A stretch of DNA of 64,000 bases from the NCBI GenBank assembly GCA_965250225.1, contig CBDFNQ010000038.1, positions 186,001-250,000 of the forward strand, given 5' to 3'. The notes beneath the pieces were generated by a model. It ran no database searches and was not told where the DNA came from. It saw nothing but the letters and a program-made list of their open reading frames with translations. The position numbers were made by a program, and so were the translations under genes. This document shows, one piece after another, positions 25,748 through 35,441 of this stretch; positions within the stretch are counted from its first letter, which is position 1; every line of letters starts with the position of its first letter. This stretch comes from CBDEUK01 sp965250225 (GTDB taxonomy: Bacteria > Pseudomonadota > Gammaproteobacteria > Eutrophobiales > Eutrophobiaceae).

Positions 25748-26698
25748 CTATTGAGTCTCACGATATGTATGTCCCAAATGTCCTGGTCCCTGATATAGCT
25801 CATCTTTATGTGTGATATCGAATGTCAAAGCATTGGTTGGACAGATAGCAATGCAGGCAGTGCAATTATTACATTCCTGGCCAAAATCATCACGCATGGG
25901 ATCCAGTTCAAATTCACATATTGCATTACATTTCATGCAATCATTACAAGTTTTCACATCACGTTTTATCCGTAGCAAACGATAACGACCTAATAAGGAA
26001 TACAATGCTCCTCCGGGACAGAGATAACGACAAAAACCACGCCGTGATACTAGCAAATCAAAAAACAAAGTCACCATAAAGAAAACTGCGCCAACTCCGA
26101 AACCACCCAGTGCAACAGCATAATAAATCTCTCGGCCGATAATCGCAGGTGGGTAGATCGCAGCAAATAAAACTGAACCACTAAGCACAGAAATTATTAA
26201 CCCTGTCACCAGGACAAGATATTTAAGTCGACGATCAAAATGTTTCTGACCAATGGGGAAACCGGATTTGTGTAACCAGGCTCCAAGATTTGAATTAAGT
26301 TCATAAAGAAAAGTAGCCGGACATACCCAGCCACAAAAAAATCGTCCAAAGATCACGGTGAAAACGATCGGAATTAATGCTGTTAATAAAAAAGGCAGGT
26401 AAATACCAAACCCTGCTGCACTCTGACCTAATACAGCCAATGGATCGCTCAGCTTTAAACCAAAGAAAGTACCTGACCAGGTTGTGCCTTTAATAACGTC
26501 GAGATCATTTTCCGGATCACTAACAAACGGATCAGTTAATATCTCCATAACGTCATATAAACTCTTTTCATCTGGCGCCAGTAGATCATAACCATGTGCA
26601 GCAACATAATTTTGATAGACACTGATAAAAGGCAATAATATAAGCATTGTAAAAACAACACTCAGGCTGACCCAGCGTAATTTATTTAAATGTTTCAA
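25748..26698 (-). CDS. napH: Quinol dehydrogenase membrane subunit NapH
   Basis: 316 residues with about five membrane segments. CGWVCP and FCRYLCPGGALY carry the conserved Cys-Pro motifs at membrane edges. Two C-terminal 4Fe-4S sites, CNDCMKCNAICE and CNNCTACIAICP, face the cytoplasm by analogy with NapH. It should oxidise quinol and pass electrons to NapG. It carries a periplasmic stretch after the first helix (about 28-90) longer than I expect for plain NapH. Confidence 0.85.
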   Translation of the reverse strand: MKHLNKLRWVSLSVVFTMLILLPFISVYQNYVAAHGYDLLAPDEKSLYDVMEILTDPFVSDPENDLDVIKGTTWSGTFFGLKLSDPLAVLGQSAAGFGIYLPFLLTALIPIVFTVIFGRFFCGWVCPATFLYELNSNLGAWLHKSGFPIGQKHFDRRLKYLVLVTGLIISVLSGSVLFAAIYPPAIIGREIYYAVALGGFGVGAVFFMVTLFFDLLVSRRGFCRYLCPGGALYSLLGRYRLLRIKRDVKTCNDCMKCNAICEFELDPMRDDFGQECNNCTACIAICPTNALTFDITHKDELYQGPGHLGHTYRETQ

Positions 26699-26760
26699 CC
26701 AGAATATTTTTTTCTGTTAGCTGTTACATCAGATGCTATTGTGGACATGATTCAAATCGC

Positions 26761-27339
26761 CTACGCATAGTCAGGAATGATACGAATGGCTTGTGGAATC
26801 TGAATACAGGAACGTTCACACAAACCACAACCAACACAATGTTCCGTCACATGAGGTTGCTCCATCCAGCCAACGGTGATCGCCACATCTTGCAAGGGAC
26901 AAGCCCGATAACAAACACCACAGGATTTTCCCTGATAAGAAAGACACAAATTTTCATCAACACGCGCCTTACCCATGTTCACTTCAGTAAGAATATCTTC
27001 AGCCGCACGCTTGACCGGTTTAATCGCTCCAGTGGGACAGGCATCGCCACATTTCATACAAAGAATACAGGCTTGCTCTCGAGGTGTGATATAAGGAGTG
27101 TTATAGGAAGATAGTCCGTTTTCTGTACCAAAAAACTTGATACATCGATTCGGGCAGGCCTCACCACATTGGCCGCAGCGTATACAGCGGCTATTAAACT
27201 GATCTTCGTCAAGTGCGCCTGGTGGGCGCAAGTAACGAATCATTGATTTTTTTTGTGGACTAGCCGCAGAAGAAAGTGGCGCTGCGGCCAGCGCTACTGC
27301 CGAGGCAATTAGATCTTGTAAAAATACTCGGCGTTCCAC
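26761..27339 (-). CDS. Second NapG-like exported 4Fe-4S ferredoxin
   Basis: 192 residues. It starts MERRVFLQDLIASAVALAAA, a twin-arginine-like signal with a hydrophobic core. Cysteine blocks: CIRCGQCGEACPNRC, CILCMKCGDACP, CGVCYRACP, CVGCGLCERSC. It is directly downstream of the molybdoenzyme (35 bases) and therefore its likeliest redox partner. It is a close relative of the other napG in this operon; the RPPGALDED segment after the signal corresponds to KPPGALADD there, so one probably arose by duplication. Confidence 0.82.
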   Translation of the reverse strand: MERRVFLQDLIASAVALAAAPLSSAASPQKKSMIRYLRPPGALDEDQFNSRCIRCGQCGEACPNRCIKFFGTENGLSSYNTPYITPREQACILCMKCGDACPTGAIKPVKRAAEDILTEVNMGKARVDENLCLSYQGKSCGVCYRACPLQDVAITVGWMEQPHVTEHCVGCGLCERSCIQIPQAIRIIPDYA

Positions 27340-27373
27340 TTTATTCTATGCCGTTAAGTGATAAATAACATCA

Positions 27374-30052
27374 TCAAACCTTTTCGATCCGACATGCCAG
27401 TTTTTTGAAATCCACCTGTCCAGAGACCAGATCCCAGACTCTATTGGATACACCATTAACCAACCACTTGTTCTTTTTAGGATCGGCACTATCAGCTACT
27501 GACAGATTCCAGGGACTGAACATATAGCCACGAGGTACAGAGTTACGAGCCGGTTTCACCAGACTATTGGTTCCGACCTGAGCCCTGGCTTCATAATTTC
27601 CGCGTCGAGTTACCAAGCGAACTTTTTCGCCATCTTCAATACCCAAAGTTTTTGCATCTTCCGGGTGCATCTCAACATACTGTTCAGGTACGAGTCGGCG
27701 TGTCGTTGGACTACGATTGGATTTCGCTGTATGAAAGTGTTCATAGACAACACCAAGGCCTAACCAGTAAGGAAATTTGCCTTCCGGTATTTCTTTCCAA
27801 GCCTTGTCACGATGTTCATCATCAGGCAAATCAGGAGTCAGACCTTTATCTCGTGCTTCTTCTAACAAGTCGAGGTTATCAATGGTGTAGTGATCCTTCT
27901 TTGTACCAAACTCCATCAACTTTGCAGTCAGTTCTTTACGATTACTATAGTCCTGCTTACAGAGTTTCATATGCACCTTACCATCCTTGGTACGAAAGTA
28001 ACCATAAGGACGATTTTCCCAACCTTCCTGCAACATATAGCGGCGTTTGGTTCCACCCGCTTTGGCGATCTCATAGGTTGGAGCCGGCCATTGAATACCA
28101 CGTAATCTTTTCAATTGCTCATAAGGACTTATCTTATCCAGCTCCTCAACTTGCAGAATGCCCGTCAGGTCAGTATCGGTACCTTTTGATGCACGAATCA
28201 CATCTCGTAAAACTTCTTCAGCATCATAGGTGCCATCTGCGCTCTTTTTATAAGGAAAGATCTTTTCACCATCCATGCCGAGTAAATGCGCGATTTCTTT
28301 ACCCTTATCGATCACCATATCCATGTCTGGTCGGCAGCCTTTTGGCGGTATACCACCCTGTTCACAAATATTGATACGACGCTCGGAACTGATATAAACA
28401 CCGTTCACTTCGCCCCAGGTTGCCGCCGGAAAAATTACATCGGCATATAAATTATTCGGAGCATGTCGATAGATCTCCTGCACCACGTTAAATGTTTTAG
28501 CAAGCGCAGGCCGCACCAGATTATGTTGATCCGGCAGATCAATATGCGTTGCATAGACCAGGAACATGGCTTTTACTTCGCCTTTTAATGCACGCTCCAT
28601 CATACCCACTGCAAAACCAGGATTTTGTGAATTCAAGGCAGCTTCAAGATTTTTTTCTGGAACGCGCCATTGTTTTGCCATGTGAAGTCGATGCTTTTCA
28701 TTCGACAGTGGTTCATTAAAAGGCAAGCGCCCGGTTAAACCACCGGTAAAACGTTCGCCCATGGCATTGGGTTGTCCTGTCATAGAGAATGGACCTGCAC
28801 CCGGTTTAGCCAGGTTACCTGTTAACGCCAGCAGGTTAACAATAGAAATAACATTATGCTGACCATGGATGTGCTGATTGTAACCAATACCCCACATAAT
28901 AATGACACCGCCCTGACCATCCTTGCCACGTGCAAGACGTTTACGCGTCGCATCGGCAAACATACCTGCTACTTTTCTGATCAACTCAGGAGTAACTTCA
29001 TCTGAACCCATACGATCCTGCACCTGTTCGGGACTGTAATCGTTTGTTACTCCATCGACATATTCTTCCCAGCCCGCGACATGTTCCTTGACGAAATCCC
29101 AATCAATAACATCGTCGTGGTCTTTTAACAAAACATGTGCCAAGGAATTTAGAAAACTGATATCACCATTGAGTATCGGTACATGAACCGAGTTGTCCAG
29201 ATTAATATCTTCATATCCCTTAACTGTACCTGTTCGACGAGGATCAACAACCACCGTTGGGATGTCCTTTTTCTTTTTATGATCAGCGGCACGCCAGAAG
29301 ATGATCGGATGGGATTCACGCGCATTGTGGCCAAAGTGCATAAACATATCGCACAATTCAATGTCGTCGTAAGCTAATGGTGGGGTATCCGATCCCAGTG
29401 TTGCAAAATAACCGGTCACGGCAGAGGTCATACACATACGTGCATTGGCCTCAATCGTGTTCGAACCTAACACACCCTTCATAAATAGATTTTCGAGATA
29501 TTGTCCTTCCATGGTCAATTGACCGGAACCATATAAGGCGATGGAGTTACCCGTGTACTTCTTGGCAAAGTGCACAACTTTATGTGCAGTCATATCCGAG
29601 GCTTTTTCATAAGGCACACGGACAAAATGTTCTTCGTCAAAACTTCCTTTTGTTTTTGATATGTATTCCAGATCACCATGGTCTGGTTTTTCCCACTCTT
29701 CCCAAACATCTTTTCGAACATAGGCATCGCCTTCCATACGATCGACGTACATGGGTTCCGCAGCAGTCAATCCCTTAATACATTGCAGGCCATAGTTGGT
29801 TGGGTGATCCTTGTCCGGACGCATGGAGACAATCTTGCCGTTTTCTGCCTGTATGATGGTGCCACAGCCGACACCACAGTAAGGACATTGGGCTAGTGCG
29901 GTTGTACGTGTGGCTGAAGCAGCTTCTGCTGTTGCTGGCGCGGCTTCCAGTTCCGGATTATTGCCAACAAACAGACCTGCCCCGGCTGCGGAACCGGTAA
30001 TAAAAGCACTGCCTTTAACAAAATTTCGTCGGGATGTTTTAAACCGTTTCAT
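27374..30052 (-). CDS. NapA-family periplasmic molybdopterin oxidoreductase
   Basis: 892 residues, about 60 longer than E. coli NapA. It has a twin-arginine signal (SRRNFVKGSA), a 4Fe-4S site QCPYCGVGCG with its last Cys in LQCIKG, and NARMCMTSAV placing Cys where NapA binds molybdenum. GYNQHIHGQHN, GPFSMTGQPNAMGER, VYEHFHTA and the C-terminal DFKKLACRIEKV follow NapA closely. Nitrate is the first candidate substrate, reduced in the periplasm. However, NARMCM differs from the NARHCM of typical NapA, and no napB, napC or napD lies nearby. Start ATG 30052 is 15 bases after the upstream cytochrome gene. Confidence 0.82.
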   Translation of the reverse strand: MKRFKTSRRNFVKGSAFITGSAAGAGLFVGNNPELEAAPATAEAASATRTTALAQCPYCGVGCGTIIQAENGKIVSMRPDKDHPTNYGLQCIKGLTAAEPMYVDRMEGDAYVRKDVWEEWEKPDHGDLEYISKTKGSFDEEHFVRVPYEKASDMTAHKVVHFAKKYTGNSIALYGSGQLTMEGQYLENLFMKGVLGSNTIEANARMCMTSAVTGYFATLGSDTPPLAYDDIELCDMFMHFGHNARESHPIIFWRAADHKKKKDIPTVVVDPRRTGTVKGYEDINLDNSVHVPILNGDISFLNSLAHVLLKDHDDVIDWDFVKEHVAGWEEYVDGVTNDYSPEQVQDRMGSDEVTPELIRKVAGMFADATRKRLARGKDGQGGVIIMWGIGYNQHIHGQHNVISIVNLLALTGNLAKPGAGPFSMTGQPNAMGERFTGGLTGRLPFNEPLSNEKHRLHMAKQWRVPEKNLEAALNSQNPGFAVGMMERALKGEVKAMFLVYATHIDLPDQHNLVRPALAKTFNVVQEIYRHAPNNLYADVIFPAATWGEVNGVYISSERRINICEQGGIPPKGCRPDMDMVIDKGKEIAHLLGMDGEKIFPYKKSADGTYDAEEVLRDVIRASKGTDTDLTGILQVEELDKISPYEQLKRLRGIQWPAPTYEIAKAGGTKRRYMLQEGWENRPYGYFRTKDGKVHMKLCKQDYSNRKELTAKLMEFGTKKDHYTIDNLDLLEEARDKGLTPDLPDDEHRDKAWKEIPEGKFPYWLGLGVVYEHFHTAKSNRSPTTRRLVPEQYVEMHPEDAKTLGIEDGEKVRLVTRRGNYEARAQVGTNSLVKPARNSVPRGYMFSPWNLSVADSADPKKNKWLVNGVSNRVWDLVSGQVDFKKLACRIEKV

Positions 30053-30067
30053 AAGACATATCCTCTA

Positions 30068-30736
30068 TTAATTCTCATTTGGGAAGTGACGCAGATAAAC
30101 AATGATGTCATCGATATCCTGATCGGAAAGATTAGCCAAGCCTTCGGCCCCCTGAAAACCCATCATCCGAGTATTAGAACGACCATACTTTACAGTGGCA
30201 CGGATAAAACCATCCGAGACCTTATCCAGAAACCCTTTTTTACCTATAGCAGTTCCGGTTCCACCCGCAGCATAGCCATCTCCTTTTACGCCATGACAAG
30301 TCGAGCAGATTTGTTCAAACAACTGTTGACCATGGCCTGGGTCACCGAAAGCAGCTGGTTGCTTATCAAGTTCTGCAGATTGGTTTGGTAATTCAGAGTG
30401 TGAACGAAGAAATACAATAATTGCTTTAATGTTGACAGCATTCAGATGTGCAAAGGGTGGCATACCGGTTTCCGGCCGACCATCATGAATGGTTTCCATG
30501 AAAAATTTATCCGATGCTGTGGCGAGTAGTTCCTTGTTGGTCAAGGATGGTGCTAATCCAGGTTTCCCTATCGCATCGGCCTGATGACAAAATACACAAT
30601 TCTGATTATAAAGTTGTTCCCCTTTCTTGATGAATGCCTCGGTAGCAGCTTCGCCAGCAACACACGTAGAAATCCAGACAAAGAAAAGAAGGAATATAAC
30701 GGGTAGACCGGATAAAGCTGTTCTAACAACGTTCAT
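30068..30736 (-). CDS. Exported dihaem class I cytochrome c
   Basis: 222 residues. A signal peptide (about 1-27, ending CVAGEA) is followed by two class I cytochrome domains with haem sites CVFCH (about residue 49) and CSTCH (about 144), each followed by a Met-containing segment (TGMPPF and TRMMGF). It is first in the operon, directly before the molybdoenzyme gene, and could stand in for NapB as the direct electron donor. It is not a NapB: haem spacing and the two cyt-c repeats differ. The FNR box lies 155 bases upstream of its start. Confidence 0.88.
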   Translation of the reverse strand: MNVVRTALSGLPVIFLLFFVWISTCVAGEAATEAFIKKGEQLYNQNCVFCHQADAIGKPGLAPSLTNKELLATASDKFFMETIHDGRPETGMPPFAHLNAVNIKAIIVFLRSHSELPNQSAELDKQPAAFGDPGHGQQLFEQICSTCHGVKGDGYAAGGTGTAIGKKGFLDKVSDGFIRATVKYGRSNTRMMGFQGAEGLANLSDQDIDDIIVYLRHFPNEN

Positions 30737-30890
30737 AATATTATCCTTGTTTATATATAACGATAGAGTTGCCCTGTTTATTCTTCAGTCCCAAGCATAA
30801 ATCCATTGTCAGCAGCCCTAAATAAACGAAAGAAAAACGCGATAACACCATTTACATTAAGTACATATAACACAGGGGAAAACTGGCGAA

Positions 30891-30904
30891 TTGATCTATA
30901 TCAA
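30891..30904. promoter_or_regulatory. Perfect FNR/ANR binding site
   Basis: TTGATCTATATCAA fits TTGAT-N4-ATCAA exactly. It lies upstream of the dihaem cytochrome gene, the first gene of the respiratory operon, and is well placed to activate it when oxygen is low. I could not identify a clear -10 element for either strand. Confidence 0.8.
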
Positions 30905-30976
30905 TAACAATGTAGAAACGTGGTTACAGCTATAATTTTTATATCCCAGGTCACTGCTGTCCCGTTAACTCGTTTT

Positions 30977-31132
30977 CGTCATACCGGAAACCGCATAGTG
31001 GTTATCCGGTATCCAGCAAGTCTTTGAAAACACTGGGCAAGGATTGTTCCAGACAATCCTGTTGCATTTCCACCCTCCGTGGCGGTCATTCCGGATAAAT
31101 GTTTTGCACTTTCTGGAATGACGGGCTGGAAC
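30977..31132. repeat. Composite intergenic repeat (REP-like plus hairpin family)
   Basis: Three parts occur in order. A REP-like unit at 30977-31016 runs from CGTCATACCGG to CCGGTATCCAG. The hairpin repeat at 31032-31089 includes GGATTGTTCCAGACAATCC, a 7-bp stem. A third palindrome, GTCATTCCGG...CTGGAATGAC, lies at 31085-31132. The middle unit recurs at 35462-35520 and 42076-42130. The rest of the 510-base gap before the next gene holds the FNR box and nothing else I can name. Confidence 0.65.
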
Positions 31133-31249
31133 TTGTCATTTCATGTGTCGAATCATTAATACAACGCGTTTGATGGCTGAATTCAATACATTAGCAACAT
31201 TCAATTAAAGTTAACGGAACAGCAGCGTTCAAGTATAGTCATATTAGCC

Positions 31250-33673
31250 ATGATGATTCAGAGTAAAAAAAGAAATGCTTCTCTTCCACGATACATTTGC
31301 ATCCTATTGATTAATATCATATTTAATAGCTTCTGCCTGGCAACAGAAAACCGCCAAAATCCAGAAAAAATCATGTTTAACCATAGCCCTGAATTAAAAC
31401 TAAAACTACAAACGGCGTATGCAGCCAAAGGTAGTGGTTATGAACCACGTACCCATCATCTTGATGAACAAAACCAGGCCGTTTATATCAATCGTCTTAT
31501 CCTTGAAGACTCACCTTACCTGTTACAACACGCACACAATCCGGTTGATTGGTATCCATGGAGACAAGAAGCCTTTGAACAAGCCAGAAAAGAAAACAAA
31601 CCTGTATTTCTATCTATAGGTTATTCCACCTGCCATTGGTGTCATGTCATGGAGGTCGAAAGTTTCGAGGATGAAAACATCGCACGTTACATGAATGAAC
31701 ATTTCATCTCGATCAAGGTTGACCGAGAACTTTTGCCGGATATTGATACCATTTATATGACCGCTATCATGATGATGAATGGTCAGGGCGGTTGGCCCAT
31801 GAGCAGCTTTCTAACAGCCGATGGAAAACCCTTCTTCGGTGGAACCTATTTTCCACCACAACAATTCTTTACTTTATTACAACAAGTGCATGACACCTGG
31901 AATAAAAAAAATGCCGAGATTCTGGAACAAGCCAATCTCATATCAAATGAAATCAATCGCGTCATGCAAGCCAAACAACAAGCAACAACCATTACAAATG
32001 AAACCATTGAAAAGGCCTTAAATAATGTCGTCAGTTCATTTGACAAGACCAATGGTGGTTTTGGCCAGGCGCCAAAATTCCCTCATGAGCCGAATTTATT
32101 TTTATTGCTCGAAGCCGCAATCCTTCTTAACGATGAATCAATTATTACTGTCCTTAACGAGACATTGCAAATGATGGCGCAAGGTGGCATCTATGATCAT
32201 GTAGGCGGTGGCTTTCATCGATACTCCACCGACCAACATTGGTTGGTACCACATTTTGAAAAAATGCTATACAACCAGGCCAATCTTTCTCGCATTTATG
32301 CACGCGCTTATGAAATCACGGGCATCGAATTTTATAAACAGGTTCTTACTGAAACCCTGGATTATATCTTACGAGAAATGACCAATGATGATGGCGGCTT
32401 TTACTCAGCCACGGATGCTGATAGTGAAGATCGTGAAGGTGCATTTTTTGTCTGGAAACGATCAGAATTAAAAAATACTTTGAGCGAAAAGGAATACCAA
32501 CTCAGCGTTGATCTCTTTGCTATCAGTGAACAAGGTAATTTTGAAGGGAGGAATATACTCTTTCTACCTGAGTCATATGCCACCTATGCTGAAAAAAATA
32601 ATCTGGAAATAAGTGCACTATTAAATAAGGTATTAACAATAAAACAAAAACTGCTGGATGTTCGTAATAAACGAATCCCGCCACTACGTGATAACAAAAT
32701 CATCACGGCCTGGAATGGCATGATGATTTCCGCATTTTCTGCAGCCGGCAAGATATTAGGACGCAAGGATTATAGCCAGGCCGCAATCAATACAGCAAAT
32801 TACATACTCGATAAAAACCGACAAAACGATGGTTCCTTATGGCGTGCAAGCCTCAACGGACATCCCTCTATTAATGGCAAACAGGAGGATTACGCTTTTT
32901 TAGCAGAGGCCTTGATCCAACTTTATGACGATAGCCATGATGAACACTGGTTAAACGAAGCAGAAAATATTACCAAAATCATGCTTGATAAATTCTGGGA
33001 TACGGAGAACGGTGGTTTTTTCATGAACATTGAGGAACCCGAGGTCAGATTACCCACTCGCCCAAAAGAACTGGATGACAATGCCGTGCCCTCGGGTAAT
33101 TCTGTTGCCCTACGCGTGTTGGCAAAACTGGCAAAACGTACAGGTAAGGAGGATTACAACAACCGTGCGGAGGCATTGATCGCCAGCTTCTCGGAAACAA
33201 TAGATAAATACCCACATGCCTACACATATTTGCAAACTGGATTATTAGAATTCCTAAATCACGAACATTCGAACCAACAATATTCTGCCAAAGGAAATAT
33301 CCGACTGGATTCAACTATCAATCAGGATAAGAAATTCATTATTACAATTAACATAAAACCGAAATGGCATATCAATGCTCACAAGCCCTTGAGTGAAGAC
33401 TTGATACCAAGCAAACTAAGCATTGATGAGACAACCGCCTGGGAATTAACAGAAGTTAATTATCCCGAACCTTCTATCGAATTCTTATCGTTCTCAAAAG
33501 ATAAACTCGCGCTTTATAAAGACACGATCACCATCACCGGAAAACTGAAAAGGAAAACAGTTGCAGAGAAACAGGGGGCATTAAGGCTAATCAAACTTAA
33601 TTTGCAACTCCAAGCTTGTAACAACGACACCTGCCTTGCACCTGAGACAGTACCCGTTTTTATATCTATTTGA
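31250..33673 (+). CDS. Exported DUF255 thioredoxin-fold / six-hairpin protein with DsbD-alpha-like tail
   Basis: 807 residues. Signal-like N-terminus (about 1-33). A thioredoxin-fold DUF255 domain (about 75-230) contains GYSTCHWCHVME with a CxxC pair and GGWPMSSFL. An alpha/alpha six-hairpin glycosidase-like domain (about 260-670) has FGQAPKFPHEPNL, HFEKMLYNQA, ATDADSEDREGAFF and LDDNAVPSGNS. Most of this matches the YyaL/SSP411 family. The last ~130 residues form an extra beta-rich module with KPKWHINAHKP and CNNDTCLAPE, resembling the N-terminal domain of DsbD/ScsB. The enzyme activity of the family is unproven; a periplasmic thiol role is inferred. Confidence 0.85.
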   Translation: MMIQSKKRNASLPRYICILLINIIFNSFCLATENRQNPEKIMFNHSPELKLKLQTAYAAKGSGYEPRTHHLDEQNQAVYINRLILEDSPYLLQHAHNPVDWYPWRQEAFEQARKENKPVFLSIGYSTCHWCHVMEVESFEDENIARYMNEHFISIKVDRELLPDIDTIYMTAIMMMNGQGGWPMSSFLTADGKPFFGGTYFPPQQFFTLLQQVHDTWNKKNAEILEQANLISNEINRVMQAKQQATTITNETIEKALNNVVSSFDKTNGGFGQAPKFPHEPNLFLLLEAAILLNDESIITVLNETLQMMAQGGIYDHVGGGFHRYSTDQHWLVPHFEKMLYNQANLSRIYARAYEITGIEFYKQVLTETLDYILREMTNDDGGFYSATDADSEDREGAFFVWKRSELKNTLSEKEYQLSVDLFAISEQGNFEGRNILFLPESYATYAEKNNLEISALLNKVLTIKQKLLDVRNKRIPPLRDNKIITAWNGMMISAFSAAGKILGRKDYSQAAINTANYILDKNRQNDGSLWRASLNGHPSINGKQEDYAFLAEALIQLYDDSHDEHWLNEAENITKIMLDKFWDTENGGFFMNIEEPEVRLPTRPKELDDNAVPSGNSVALRVLAKLAKRTGKEDYNNRAEALIASFSETIDKYPHAYTYLQTGLLEFLNHEHSNQQYSAKGNIRLDSTINQDKKFIITINIKPKWHINAHKPLSEDLIPSKLSIDETTAWELTEVNYPEPSIEFLSFSKDKLALYKDTITITGKLKRKTVAEKQGALRLIKLNLQLQACNNDTCLAPETVPVFISI

Positions 33674-33933
33674 CGTTGGAACACTCATTTTTTTACATAT
33701 ATCTTACTCATCTCTGTTTTCGCTGCATCACACTATTTTGTGGCACCTATATGTTTTTATGCACCAATTCCGTTTTAAAACATCTCTATTTTATTGTTAA
33801 ATTTGATTAAAAAAGAGGCTGTTGATTCTTAACGTGACTTTGACTATTCCTGTACGGGTAATTATTGGAATGTTAGTTGTCATTATTTTTCTGATTTATC
33901 AATTAAGGGCACATAGACTTAATAATAAAATCT

Positions 33934-34830
33934 CTAGCTTATGACCTTACTTATCACATCACCCAATAATTTAAACTCTTTTTTTCGAGCACTACCACTA
34001 CGCCATACAAGCCCAATGTCTCTGTAACTATTCGATGGCATCGGCGAAAATTTAATGTTGGAGTGTTTAAACATTGCTGAGCGATAAACCAGTTCAGGTA
34101 AAAAGGTTACGCCCAAATCGGCCTCTATCATCTGGATTAAGGTTAACAAACTGCTCGCTGACATCTGACTAACTTTATTCAAATTCCGAATTTTGCAGGC
34201 CGACAATGCATGACCTCTGAGACAATGGCCCTCTTCCAGCAATAAAACACTTTCTGTGGGAAGTTCTTCGACTGAATATTTTTTGTTTGTTATCAATTTG
34301 GAATTTTTATGAGCTGCGAAATAAAAACTATCGCGGAATACTTTCATCGATTCAATTTTTTTTAATTCAAATGGTAGTGCAATGACAATTAAATCCAGAT
34401 CCCCGGTCATAAGCTGCTCATAGATACGATGGGTGAAATCTTCCTGTAAAAAGAGATTCAGTTGTGGATAGCTTTTTGCCAGTTTCGGGATTAGTTTCGG
34501 TAGTAAAAAAGGTGCGATCGTCGGAATAAGCCCTATCTTAAGCTTGCCAGTTAAAGGTGCCTGGTTGGAACCAACAATTTCAATGAGTCCTTCAAGATCT
34601 CGAATAACCAGCCTGGCATGTACCGCCACATCCTTACCGGTTGCCGTAATCGTGACATTTTTATTATCTCGATCAACCAGTTGCACACCCAATATATTTT
34701 CCAGTTCCTTAATCGCCACACTGAATGCGGATTGAGAGACAAAACAACTTTCTGCGGCTTTACCAAAATGTCCCAGCTTTTCCAGTGCAATAAAGTAACG
34801 CAGTTGCTTGATAGTTGGATAATTCAACAT
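33934..34830 (-). CDS. oxyR: Hydrogen-peroxide sensing LysR regulator OxyR
   Basis: 298 residues from ATG 34830 (AGG about 9 bases upstream); a GTG three codons earlier is possible. The N-terminal winged helix (KAAESCFVSQSAFSVAIKELE) is LysR type. The redox switch cysteines are visible in EEGHCLRGHALSAC at about residues 203 and 212, nine apart as in E. coli OxyR (199, 208). It controls peroxide defence. It is divergent from dps, and the peroxiredoxin-glutaredoxin gene follows dps, so its likely targets are alongside. Confidence 0.95.
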   Translation of the reverse strand: MLNYPTIKQLRYFIALEKLGHFGKAAESCFVSQSAFSVAIKELENILGVQLVDRDNKNVTITATGKDVAVHARLVIRDLEGLIEIVGSNQAPLTGKLKIGLIPTIAPFLLPKLIPKLAKSYPQLNLFLQEDFTHRIYEQLMTGDLDLIVIALPFELKKIESMKVFRDSFYFAAHKNSKLITNKKYSVEELPTESVLLLEEGHCLRGHALSACKIRNLNKVSQMSASSLLTLIQMIEADLGVTFLPELVYRSAMFKHSNIKFSPMPSNSYRDIGLVWRSGSARKKEFKLLGDVISKVIS

Positions 34831-34950
34831 ATATATCACCTAATCAATATTCTATATAATAGGATAATACAATAGTTATTATTCATTTTATATATCTATT
34901 TTTGATCTCTACAATTCATCGCATCAAACAGTTTAATGGGAGAAAGCATC

Positions 34951-35427
34951 ATGCAAATCAATATAGGCATAGAAGAGACAGACCGTCAGGCAATCGCTGC
35001 CAGCTTATCAAAAGTACTTGCTGATAGTTATACCTTGTATCTCAAAACACATAACTATCACTGGAATGTAACCGGCCCAATGTTCAATACCTTGCACTTG
35101 ATGTTTGAAGGGCAATACACCGAACTAGCAACGGCTGTTGATGAGATAGCGGAGAGAATTCGTGCCCTTGGCGTTGCCGCTCCCGGTTCCTACAAGGCCT
35201 TTTCACAATTAACTGACATTGAAGAGGAAACGAATGTACCCGATGCAGCAGAGATGATCCGTCAACTGGTCATTGGTCAGGAAACTGTCGCCAGGGCTGC
35301 AAGAAAAGCATTTGAAATTGCAGATAACATCAATGACCAACCGACCGCTGATTTACTAACACAACGTATGCAGATACATGAGAAGAACGCGTGGATGTTG
35401 CGCAGTATGCTGGATGGTAATACTTAA
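34951..35427 (+). CDS. dps: Dps ferritin-like DNA-protection protein
   Basis: 158 residues from ATG 34951; GGGAGAAAG about 6 bases upstream decides this start over ATG 34936. The ferroxidase site residues lie in LKTHNYHWNVTGPMF and LMFEGQYTELATAVDEIAER. Twelve subunits oxidise ferrous iron with hydrogen peroxide and store it, limiting hydroxyl radical damage in the cytoplasm. Divergent from oxyR with about 120 bases between, so OxyR control is likely. Confidence 0.96.
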   Translation: MQINIGIEETDRQAIAASLSKVLADSYTLYLKTHNYHWNVTGPMFNTLHLMFEGQYTELATAVDEIAERIRALGVAAPGSYKAFSQLTDIEEETNVPDAAEMIRQLVIGQETVARAARKAFEIADNINDQPTADLLTQRMQIHEKNAWMLRSMLDGNT

Positions 35428-35441
35428 ATTGACAAAAGCTT

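Noticed and set aside
27652..28374. 240-codon plus-strand reading frame inside the molybdoenzyme gene
   Set aside because: Antisense shadow of a well-supported gene, with no ribosome site or recognisable domain.
33834..33944. 36-residue peptide with one membrane helix and basic tail, GTG start
   Set aside because: Plausible small membrane protein, but there is no well-spaced ribosome site and it overlaps the oxyR stop. Not enough support.
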